Positions 49,147 to 59,415 of a stretch of DNA of 64,000 nt are shown piece after piece. The stretch is from Actinomucor elegans. Taxonomy: Eukaryota > Mucoromycota > Mucoromycetes > Mucorales > Mucoraceae. How positions within the stretch are numbered: position 1 is the stretch's first letter; each line of letters opens with the position of its first letter. The translations under genes were made by a program, and so were the position numbers. The notes under the pieces were generated by a model, which was not told the origin of the DNA, searched no databases, and saw only the letters and a program-made list of their open reading frames with translations. The DNA is taken from the NCBI GenBank assembly GCA_026027325.1, contig JAMSLZ010000001.1, forward strand, positions 620,001 to 684,000. Direction: 5' to 3'.

Positions 49147-49820
49147 ATGCCAGCTAACAGAAGACAAATTAGACAGACCAGCCAATCCAGTCAATCCAGC
49201 AGCAGAGAAAACGACAGAGATCTTAACAGTCAAATAAATCTACCTCCACCTTGGATGGAAGATTTTAAACAAGATCTCGTAAACTATTTCGATGAAAAGC
49301 TTCAACCCTCTTTAAACATAGGAAGCTCAAAAACTATCCCAGTGCCAAAGAAGCAAAGGAGAGTAAATTCTAAAGTCTATATCCAATGCTTTTTAAAAGA
49401 ACACCTAAAGGAGCCAGTGCCTAATGATGAAGATATCAGCAGCCTGATGGGAATACTTGATCAAGAAGCTTTCTCTTCAGTACTAACTTTTGCGCAGCAG
49501 AACCCAGAAGCTGCATGTAAAAGCTGGAGGCTGCTTTCTTCTCTTAATAAGCTCTCCATGATACAGTCGGCACTACAACAGTCGATAGCATCAGATGAAC
49601 GGCTTGCTATCATCAACAAGTGTGTAAGATTTTGGCCTTGCGAGTTTCTTGTGCAAGAAAAATGGACTAACAGAAGCAAATATAACAGGAAGAAAGTGTA
49701 AGTGTACATTCTATAACTATTGCATATTGAATCAAAAGGAGAGAAAAATGAACACCCATTTGTAGGCTTCAAGCGGAAGGTGCGCAGTTAAGAAATGCAA
49801 GAAATCAAGGACTGCAGTAA
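49147..49820 (+). CDS. CACTA-element accessory protein (unknown, possible TnpA-like)
   Basis: Two exons (49147-49697, 49766-49820) give 201 residues. The N-terminus is Ser/Gln/Arg-rich (MPANRRQIRQTSQSSQSSS), followed by a helical acidic region and a basic patch (PVPKKQRRVNSKVY). The C-terminal half is helical with WTNRSKYNRKKV. I do not recognise the family. It lies inside the terminal inverted repeats, divergent from the transposase, between the transposase and the 39-bp subterminal repeats. In plant CACTA elements the second gene (TnpA) encodes a protein that binds subterminal repeats; a like role here is inferred from position and size only. Confidence 0.72.
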
Positions 49821-49980
49821 TATATCAGTAAATATAATTAGCTTAATATTATATACCCATTTTGTATCGTTTATCTTATTGAATAAAGAGTCATCATTAC
49901 ACATATGTTGTTTCATTATCTATACATGGTTAATACATGCAAAAAAGGTTGAAATATAAGTGGTTGAAATCATAGGAAGG
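49821..49980. other. 3' flank of accessory gene inside CACTA element
   Basis: AT-rich spacer between the accessory gene stop and the subterminal tandem repeats, with AATAAA-like signals near 49879. Confidence 0.4.
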
Positions 49981-50214
49981 TTAACATGCTTTTCGAGTGA
50001 ATTGCAAGTGAATTGCAAGTTAACATGTTTTTCGAGTGAATTGCAAGTGAATTGCAAGTTAACATGTTTTTCGAGTGAATTGCAAGTGAATTGCAAGTTA
50101 ACATGTTTTTCGAGTGAATTGCAAGTGAATTGCGAGTTAACATGTTTTTCGAGTTAATTTAAGGTGAATTTCGGGTTAACCTGATTTTCAAGTGAATTGC
50201 AGGTGAATTGCAAG
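49981..50214 (+). repeat. 39-bp tandem subterminal repeats of CACTA element
   Basis: Six head-to-tail 39-bp units begin TTAACATG and contain two GTGAATTGCAAG motifs each. Units 1-4 (49981-50136) are almost identical; units 5 (50137-50175) and 6 (50176-50214) are diverged. The reverse-oriented cores TTCACTCGAA follow up to the terminal repeat. The region is open in one frame only because 39 is a multiple of three; it is not a gene. Confidence 0.9.
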
Positions 50215-50293
50215 TTAACTTGAATTCACTCGAAACGGCAACGATTCTCCTGCAAACCGAGTTAACTTGAAATTCACTCGAAATTCACTCGAA

Positions 50294-50307
50294 TTTTTCC
50301 CATAGTG
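50294..50307 (-). repeat. right terminal inverted repeat of CACTA element
   Basis: TTTTTCCCATAGTG, the exact reverse complement of 45069-45082, followed by the GAG target duplication at 50308-50310. Confidence 0.92.
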
Positions 50308-50486
50308 GAGGGCTTTTATTATATCCCCGCCCACCAATCAAGATTAAGAGTATTACCCCTAAGTAACGTGGAAATCGATATACGCCTCAGGGAATGTTAC
50401 CGGAAGTCTTTCCAAGAGCGACTATGATCTTGTAACAAATGCAATTGCCTGACTTGACATGAGCTTTTCTTTATTTATTTATAAAC

Positions 50487-53400
50487 ATGCAAGTTTTAGG
50501 TAAAAGACAAAGACAGAGATTAATATTATAAACTAATGATTAATGTTGCTGCAATCTAGACAAGGATGATTTCTGCTATCTTATTTCTAACCTAAACGTA
50601 AAAGTCCAACAAGATCAAATATGGAAAGTCTTTGGCGATTTCGGTATACTAAAGCAAGTTCACCTCAAAGACGGTAAGTCAACATCTGTAGCAGTTATCA
50701 TATACAGGTATGACGAAAAAGAATCTGTTCTGGCATATTATTTATGTGTATATAATAGCTCTCAACCTACCAAGCAATTGTTTACTCAACCTATATATAT
50801 TAATAATCGATTTTGCGTTGTGAAGCCTATCTCTATGTCAGAATACTTGAAAGAATACAGCTGTCCTGTATCGGCCAGTAAGCTTTCATTGGGCGGCTTA
50901 AGCTCGCCACGTTTATTTGTTGAAGAATGGACAACGGATCAATACGTTACTTTTGATATGAATTTGAATGAGAAATATATCGAGGTATTCTTTGCTCATT
51001 TTGATGGCTACTATCGGTTTAGAGTTATATACGATGAAACTCTAAAAGACTCGGTCCTTTTACAGCGCTATGATAATGTTACCTCGTTGACTATTAGTGG
51101 CAAATTTCCAGCCTACTTTTGGAAATCCAAGATATCTATGCAGCGTCTTACCAACACATATCATTTAGATGATTGGGAGCGAGTGACTGAAATACCTTTG
51201 GACGAGTTCTCTAGAGCCATAATTAAGAATAAAGCAGCCACCAGTAAAGGGCCCATTTCGCCTGGGGGTCAGTACCCGAATCATCTTATAAAACTGAATA
51301 TGTGGACCGTATACCGTCTCGAATTTGAGATCCCATTAAAAATACCCAGTAGGTATGCCGGCAGTAGCTACTATCTTTCATCAGATAATCTATCACATGA
51401 ATTACTGGAACGGAAACTTAACCAGGCCATTGAAATTCCTCAGCATCAACGCCACTCACGATCATTCGTCCAACAAAGGGGACTTGATCGAATCTTTGTT
51501 CAATCACCTACCAAGACTGTGGATATCGAATCACATGTATTACAGTTGAATTTTGAAGTGAGATACATGATGGAACATGTCTTTAATCTTAAAATACTGC
51601 GAGAATACAATGTAGATGTTGGTTTTTTTGAAAAGATGCTTCAGTTACCCGCTGAAGTATCTTGTATGTTTCTTTTACTGATTTCTGCGCCTCAAGAGCG
51701 TGTTTACAACCCTGATTCTGCTATCACTCATATCTATCGCTTGACTCGAGAACAAATTAGATGTCAACAGCCTATACCCAAGGATTGCACGACGATCAGA
51801 AGAGTCTTGGTGACGCCTACGTCCATATACCCTTTACAGCCAACAATAGAACCTATGAATAATTTACAGTACCACTTTAAAGACTATGCTGATCGTTTCC
51901 TACATGTTCAGTTTACAGACGAGGATTTGAGTCCTATAGCTCCAATTGATGTAGATGATAATGCAGCTGAGCCTCAAAATACCAAGCTATATGATCGCAT
52001 ATATGCTGTCTTACGACGTGGTCTCAAGATTGCTGGTCGAACATACGAGTTTCTTGGATGCTCCACTAAAAATCTCCAATCACACAGTTGCTGGTTCTTT
52101 TCACCTACTGAGGAAATGAATCGAGATATGATCCTTAACTGGATGGGTGACTTCCGAGAGATCAAAACGATCTCTAGGTTTGTTAGTTGCTCTGGACAGG
52201 TATGAAACTATACCAGGATGGCTTTTATAGTGGTTAATGTCGTTGTAGGGATTTGATCCAAGGCTCACAAGTCTCAAGGTTCAACCAACCGAAATAGAAG
52301 AAATAGAAGACTATGTCCATAATGGGTTTGTGTTTACGCCTGATTGCGGTAAAATGTCACCGCAGATTGCTCGAGATATAGCAAAAGAATTGGGTATGGA
52401 TTATACGCCTAGCGTAATTAAGTTTAACCTGGGAGGTGCAAGAGGTATTCTGATGCTATCCAATTATCTTACCAAACGGAAAATCCAATTGCGCTCAAGC
52501 CAGATCCGCTTTGATAGCATGAACACATGGCTAGATGTCATTAAAGTATCCAAACCGAATCGCGTACATTTAAATAGACGCACTGTGACACTCTTGTCTT
52601 CTCTTGGAGTAGAACCGTATGTATTTCAAGAATTGTTCAAGGAAAACTTGGCTTATTGGGAGGAATGCAAGCACGGCAAGCAAATCACATGGCTAGGTGA
52701 TTTTCAGAAAATCTTGGACTGTAAATTCCTGGAACGCAGTGATCCATTTATATCCAACATTGTATCTTCATATCACAACTATCTCTTGAAAGGTTTGAAA
52801 GAGGATTGCAGACTCCATATTCACAATGGAGTTAAAGTGTTTGCAGTGGCGGATGAAACAGATACTCTAAATGCTGGAGAAATCTTTCTACAACTCACAG
52901 CTCCGTCTGGATTGGCGGCACATCGAAAAGTCATTGAAGGGCCTTGCGTGATCTATCGAGACTCATCTTGTTTTCCTGCTGATGTTCGAGTACTCAACGC
53001 GGTGAATTATTCCCAACTTCGTCATTATACTAATGTCTTGATATTTTCAGTCATTGATATACAAGACTTACCAAGCCTTTGCTCTAACGATGATCCGGCA
53101 GAAGACAACTTTACTGTGATCTGGGACCTTCGTCTTTTGCCTACGAAAATAACGCTCATTCCTCGTAGTTATACAACTATTGTATCGCCCAATAACTTGA
53201 AAAAGATTACCTTCAGAGAAGTCTCCAAGTTTTTCACAACCTACATATCCAGAGATACCATTCAATTATTGAATAGCGCCTATGTGGCCTTCTCTGACAG
53301 GCATACGGAAGGAATTTTCAACGGTGATTGTTTTTATCTATCACAGCAGTTTTGCCGAGCTCTTGGTAAAAAAAAAAAAAAAAATATGTTTATTTAAAAA

Positions 53401-54330
53401 CCAATTGTAACTATTTATTTACTAGATTTTGCTATTACTGGCATTTGCGCTACTATCAATTGCAATTTTCGGCATTATCCATGTCCTGATTTCATGGGTC
53501 GAAGCCATCTTCGAACCTATACGTCTCATAAACCCGTTGGTCTTATTTATCGAGCTACAAAAAACACAAATGAAAAGCCTCTTCTAATGAATCATTGCCT
53601 CTACGATCCCCGACTTTATGTAGAGGATATGTACAAGTACATCGTAGATGCTAGAAAAACTAAAGCGAAATACGACCATAGTCTTCGCATATTGCTCGGC
53701 CAATACGCAGTCAAAACGGAAGTTGAGTTCGTTTCTGGTCATATTGTCCACTGGCCCAAGTATCTAGGTAAACAGCATCGATCAGAATTCTGTGAACGCG
53801 TCAAAGCTGCATTTAGTCGATTTAGACGTTATTGGAAGAAAGAATTCGACTCGACTTTGATCCGAGATAATACTATTCACGCTCAAGTAGAAGCAAAGGC
53901 GGCTGCTTGGTATTACGTGACTTACCATCCATCTGAATATAACACAGATGTCCTTTACAACTCAACACTATCGAGATACATGAGTTTCCCATGGGTAGTA
54001 GACAACCATATCACCTGTATTGCCAACAAGAATGCAAATAGACCGCCATTAGATGAGTTTATACAGCCTATTCCTCAAGAAAAGATAGAAAACTATGCTA
54101 GATTGATGAGCAACAAAACTATCTTTAGCCACTCAGAAGATGATCATGAAGACTATAAAAAGAGTGAAGAAGGAAATGGTGTTGGTAACAGTTTTGAACA
54201 AAGGCCTATTAATCTACAGCTAGTATCTGATCATAATTTGTCGCATAATGATGATTTTCATACAGAAAATGGTGAAGATGAAGTACCAGTAGTCAACATT
54301 AAACTATCAGATCTATTGTTGAAGTTCTAA
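50487..54330 (+). CDS. RNAi-type RNA-dependent RNA polymerase with altered catalytic motif
   Basis: Four exons (50487-50499, 50560-52199, 52249-53365, 53426-54330) give 1224 residues, a normal length for eukaryotic RDRs. The start is a 13-nt first exon (MQVL) spliced to DKDDFCYLISNL; the N-terminus looks like an RRM-type fold. The catalytic core is recognisable: GFDPRLTSL, KFNLGGARGILML, LGVEPYVFQELF, VADETDTLNAGEIF, DVRVLNAV and a VIWD end. The metal-binding motif, normally DxDGD directly before x-Y/F-x-V-x-W-D, reads DPAED (residues 833-837). The middle Asp is Ala835 and the Gly is Glu836. The enzyme is therefore probably unable to polymerise RNA. Mucorales have several RdRPs with distinct RNAi and RNAi-suppressing roles; which one this corresponds to is not known. 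Its ATG lies 179 bp from the CACTA element. Confidence 0.88.
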
Positions 54331-55172
54331 TAAAATGAAATGCTAGGCAGTCTACTTATTTTATTGTCACCGTTGCTTCCCCCCCCCCATTTACTGGGTT
54401 CTATAACAAATTTTGAAAAGGCTTACGAGGTCAAAATTAATCTGACAAATCGTTATCAGCTACTAGAAGTACCTCGTAATTGAACAGGATGCGCGAAAGG
54501 GCTACTATTATGCTTTACCCATCTGGTATTGTGCCAAGCTACGATATCCCAAGCCTTTTAGAAAGAGGTGTAGTTTATGATCTAACTTCGCTTCTCGCTA
54601 CTTAATATATATATATTGATACTCTGTTTATTGTATAGATATTCAACTGGTATAATATACATGCTTTATAAATAAATGTATATAATGCACATTCCATATA
54701 GACTTGTTAATTTATAGGTCTCTCGACAAACCCTAGTCAGATTTATTTGATTAGATGTTCCATGCTTATATGCTTCATGTATTACAATTTTTATTTCAGG
54801 CAGGAGTGGATAGTTGGACTAGTTTCATTTTCATTCCGAAAAATAGAGAGCCGAAATCGGTGATTAGGTTTAGGTACGCGGCTTTTCGAGTTAAATATTT
54901 GATATAGCGACTCGTGGCCCATGTTGCACAAACTTAGATCAAGTATTTTTCATAGCATAAACAGTAATGGACACAAACTGAACCATCAAGAACATGATTT
55001 GAGATGTGCTTTTTTCTATTATATCTAGTTGACTCTTTTTATCATTTTAATTTCTAAACAGTTTATAAAAGCCTTGCTAAATCGAGCAATCTTTCATAGC
55101 AAACATTTGAAATGCACAGATATGTATAACGTATTTTTTTTAATAATAAAGATATAATAAGTATATTAGAAT
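54331..55172. other. intergenic, convergent 3' flanks of RdRP and HSPA12-like genes
   Basis: About 840 bp of AT-rich DNA with a C8 run near 54379-54387 and a TA dinucleotide stretch near 54605-54618. Nothing coding recognised. Confidence 0.55.
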
Positions 55173-57585
55173 TTAACGATAACCACTTCCTCCATAGCCT
55201 TGCTGTTGTACATTTCCTTGAGGGGGGTATCCATGTTGAGCCGATGGAGAATAGCCACCTCCAACTGCATTTGAAGTTGAACTATAGAATGCATTACTAT
55301 TTTGTGTATAAGGTGTGCTATGTGGTGGGTATCCACTGCCGGCTGGTTGTTGCTGCTGCTGTTGCTGCAGAGGAGGATAGTAGTCATTATTAGAAGTATG
55401 ATAACTCATGGCACCATAGCCTGAGCTATTAGTATTATTGTAAGGTGGATATTGCTGTTGCTGAGGAGGATAACCAGCAGCACCATTATTAGGTGGATAT
55501 GACTGATTAATTGAAACATGGCTCATATTATTGGTTAAATCATTCACACCATACTGTTGCTGGTAAAGCTGTTGATCTGCTATTAAAGGTGTTTGATAAT
55601 CGCCATAATTACTATTGGCATTGTAAGGTGGATATTCTTGTTGTTGCTGTTGAATTTGAGGTGTTTGTCCGACTGGGTTTGCCGTGGGATGAGCATCAGC
55701 AGCATCAAAGGAGGATGTGAATACAAAGGATTTATCTCGAATGATACATTCAATCTTGATTTCAGTTAGACCAAAATACATCTTGATGGTCATATTGACC
55801 TTTTCACCAGCACGAACTCCTTCCAAGTGTGGCATACGAATAGGAAAGTTACCTACTTTACGTACAAGAGGATGGCTGGTTAAACGAGGTGGCTGACCCT
55901 CCCCATCGAAAGCAAATAGATCAGAATCAGTATCATTGGGATAACTAATCACAAAGTTCTTCGAAACACATTCATCTACTTTAATACTCTGTCCTTTATG
56001 CACATAGACGCTAAAGCGCTGACGACAATAACGTTTGTTATCACCACCTATAACAGAATATTCAGGTGGATCAATATCTTCTTGGAACAGCATACGTGTT
56101 TCAACACCATAAGTGCGACGTGAAACACGTTCTGTAACGATTTGAGGGTTCAAGCCAAAGTAAACTGCACCACGAACAACTGCCAACTCGCCACGAGGAG
56201 GTACACCAATCATACCAACTTGATTAGCGAATTCGTCTTCCACACGACGGAACAAATAATTGGATTGGCCAAAACCACCGACCAAAAAGATGGCTTCCAA
56301 TTGAGGTGACTGAACCAATTGGCCTTTAATTAAATCAAGTACTTGACGGATGACAGGCTCAAATACATATTCACGCAATTCATCAGCAGGTAAACACAGT
56401 GATCCATTATCCAAGCCAATATCATTATCAGTCAAATCACCAAGACCCATAGAAGCAGGCAAATCCAAGAAATGATCTTCAACGCCATCAAAATCGGGCT
56501 TGATCACATTAACAAAAGTATCCATGATCAATTCCATTGCACTATCATTAATAGTATGATAATGAGAAAACTTGCGCTTAAGGTATTCACGCATACGAAG
56601 ATCCAAAAAGCCAGAGCCACAAGAACCACCATGACCATTTGTCACTTCTTTTAAAGTACGTCTTTCACCTGGAGGCTCATTGATTTCGAATACGATCAAA
56701 TCAACTGTTCCTCCACCAGCATCACAGATCATGAAACGTTGACCATGTCTCAAATTGAATTGTTCTGATTTTTTTTCACAATAAAGGGCTGCTGCCTCAG
56801 GTTCTGAAATAAGCATGAGTCGATCAGGATGGTCAGTTGCGTTGATTAAGCCTGCACGAATAGAAGCTTCACGCATTGTTGCTTTGGCTCTGTCGCTCCA
56901 CATGGCAGGTACAGTCAAACACTATAAATATATATATATATATAGTGTTAGTAACTAGTCATGGCAACACAATGGATTTCTTACATAACGGAAACGCGAT
57001 TGATCATAATTGCCTGCAAACCCTTTCAAGAGTTCCGTGCAGACATGCAAATGAAAAGCACGTAGATAGTCAGCAATCACGTCAATGATATTGAGTCCAT
57101 TGCCGAGTTCAGTTTGCTGAAGATGTTCATCGAGATACAGTTTGAACTTGGATAGAAGCATACTATCTGCATTGTTGGGTTTCATGGCTAACCTTCTAGC
57201 ACCATGACCCCAATCTACAAGTTGGGATGATCCTTTTCGATATAAAGACAGTGTAGGTGTCTATGATCAAAAGGGTTAGCCGCGGGCTGAGGGAATACTA
57301 ACAAGACTAGGCAATTACCTTGGGATAAACTTGATTGTTTTGCTTAGGCCTAATTGAAATATGAATACAGGTTTACGGTTGCCAACAAAACCTTAATCTT
57401 ACCATTTGACAATATCAATAACTTCTTCATTTTGAGCAAATGCGTAACAGCACCCAGAGTAAGTGGTACCTATTATGAAGTACACGTAAGAATACGCGTA
57501 TTTGATTCATTCGAGAAAGGAAAACGTTACCAAAATCAATTCCTACAATAACAGGATAATCGGCATAGTTGAATCCTGAATTCAT
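55173..57585 (-). CDS. HSPA12-like Hsp70-family ATPase with Gln/Tyr-rich tail
   Basis: Atypical Hsp70 of the HSPA12 class, in the cytosol by family. The start at 57585 gives MNSGFNYADYPVIVGIDFG. The actin-like ATPase domain is complete: phosphate-1 loop VGIDFGTTYSGC, then TVPAMWSDRAK, SEPEAAALYC, phosphate-2 loop CDAGGGTVDLIVFE and adenosine motif IFLVGGFGQSN. A short substrate-side segment follows, with KMYFGLTEIKIECIIRDKSF. The last about 175 residues are low-complexity, rich in Gln, Tyr, Pro, Asn, Gly and Ser, with repeated YPP(Y/Q/N) and poly-Gln, and end GYGGSGYR. That tail is prion-like in composition and unusual for the family. Several introns lie near the 5' end (57210-57530). One intron near 56923-56980 contains a TA dinucleotide run. 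Confidence 0.88.
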
Positions 57586-58556
57586 GTTTATAATAGTATG
57601 GTAATGTAAAGAGAAAAGGAACAAGGGCGGTCGACCTGTTTTTTTTTCGAAAAAGACACCAACCACTAAAAATAGGTTCCCTCTCCGAACCAAAGGGCTC
57701 TGGTGAGAGCATGATCTATATTTTGATCCAATTACAGTGAAGCTATATATTGTACGTCATTAGGTCTATTATTACTTCGGCTTGGCTATAGAAATACGTA
57801 TAAGGTCATAGAATTGTATTTTTCCCTGAGGTCCCCGACCGTTTCTTGCATCAGAAACGTATTTCGTACACTTTATGGTTACAAGCACCACTAACTTAAT
57901 TAAATAGAAAGAAATACCATGGATAAAATTTCAAATTTCATCCTTTTTCATGAGCTTTTCTGACCTTCTAACCGATGCAGTAGCCTATTATGAGCATGGA
58001 GTACTGTTCAGTTGAGGCATTAAACCGAGATCGCCCGAGAGATCTATTAATCATTGGATCTAAATCACATAGAATGTTTGTGCTTTGCAATCAATTACTT
58101 AAATGTAATTATTGCATTTTAGTAAAATACTAGTTATGATAGATACGTCAATTCACTATGAATATTGGAATACATAGTCATCAATATGCGACATGAAACC
58201 AGAACTAGTCGAGAAATGCTGTGTTAAAAATAAGCCAAGAATGGCCCGATTTTAGAAAAGTTCCAAGATATTATCCTAAGGACCAACTTTTCAAAATTTG
58301 CTTTTTTTTTGTGGAGCGCGAAAAAAAAGCACCTTCAAGAAATACTTTATGAGTATCATGGATAGTATGTATATGAAAGTACAGGAACTGATTTTTATTA
58401 TATGGTTATATCAAAATACTCGCAAGTTAAAGATGCATTTAAAAACGAAGTAAAAACCAGCTTTTAATCAAAATAGGCTCTATGGATTTAAAGAAAATCA
58501 GGATGTTCTGTAAATATTCTATGCATAATCTGAGTTGTCCAAATCTCATTCGTATA

Positions 58557-58620
58557 CATTTTGCGTATCTGAACATTCATATCATTGGAAAGTCGGTTCA
58601 AAGGCTATAATGAAATAGCG
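58557..58620 (+). repeat. dispersed noncoding repeat, copy related to 40470-40531
   Basis: Aligns by eye with 40470-40531 at roughly 70 percent identity over 60 nt, sharing TTTTGCGTATC and GTCGGTT blocks in order. No coding potential. Confidence 0.5.
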
Positions 58621-59349
58621 GTTTAATTCGCGATTATTGATATGATAAAATATTGGATAACAATGTGTCATATTACCAGAGCTAAACATATTTAAATTTT
58701 ATACAACTTGGTGCATAATGAAGACATGCAACATTCTCCATAATCAAACACGAGTTTTGGCTATAAGAAAAATAGGTAGCATGTCCCATACCATAAGTAG
58801 AAGATAACTTGACCTATAGTATATAGCATACTAAAAAAAAAGCATAAGCATAGATCATGATCTATAGTAAAATCATAAAACATGTCACAAGTATTGGTAT
58901 TTACTGGATGTCGTGGATCGGAACAAGCCAATGCATTCAATTTCCACCATCGTATATTGTAGCACAAAGACAACGCTTGATGCTGAAGACAATAAATACG
59001 ATTATTTCAAAATAAAAGATAATTATTCAAAGTGCGTATGGGTATTCCTAGTTCCATGCATTCATTTTTCGGAGTATAGTGTAGATCAAACGAAAATATG
59101 GAGCAAAATGCAAAATTTCATTAATACAAAATCTTCCTTTGAGAAAAGGCTCACAACAGCGCTCCAGAGTGATCTTTTTCAAAGGTGATGGCGATCGAGC
59201 GAGTATAACAAACTGTTGCGTCTATTACAATATTACTATAATTTAACTCAATTATCGTATGCATATAGTACATTAATGACTGATGGTAAGTTTCATTCGT
59301 TTTTTTTAGCTAAACTCGGTTTAATACCATGTTTGATTTAATACGTCTT

Positions 59350-59415
59350 ACTCAGGATGAATTACTGGATTTACTATAACTTATGCTTAAGTGAAATGCA
59401 GCGAGTATATTTTAT
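59350..59415 (+). repeat. dispersed noncoding repeat, copy related to 27340-27408
   Basis: Shares CAGGAT-A/G-AATTACT and AAATGCAGC-A/G-AGTATATT blocks in the same order and spacing with 27340-27408. Confidence 0.45.

Larger units (their letters stand above)
45069..50307. mobile_element. complete CACTA (EnSpm-type) DNA transposon, 5239 bp
   Basis: The element begins CACTATGGGAAAAA (45069-45082) and ends with the exact reverse complement (50294-50307), a 14-bp terminal inverted repeat starting with the diagnostic CACTA. It is flanked by GAG on both sides (45066-45068 and 50308-50310), the 3-bp target duplication expected for this superfamily. It carries an intact tnp2-type transposase on the minus strand, a divergent 201-residue gene on the plus strand, and subterminal repeats at both ends built on GTGAATT. 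Both genes are open and spliceable, so the copy may be autonomous and recent. The left flank is a GGA run, so the GAG duplication alone would be weak evidence; the TIRs and the transposase carry the call. Confidence 0.93.

Noticed and set aside
49960..50157. 65-codon open frame over the 39-bp repeats
   Set aside because: Produced by the tandem repeat period (39 = 3 x 13); it belongs to the subterminal array of the CACTA element.
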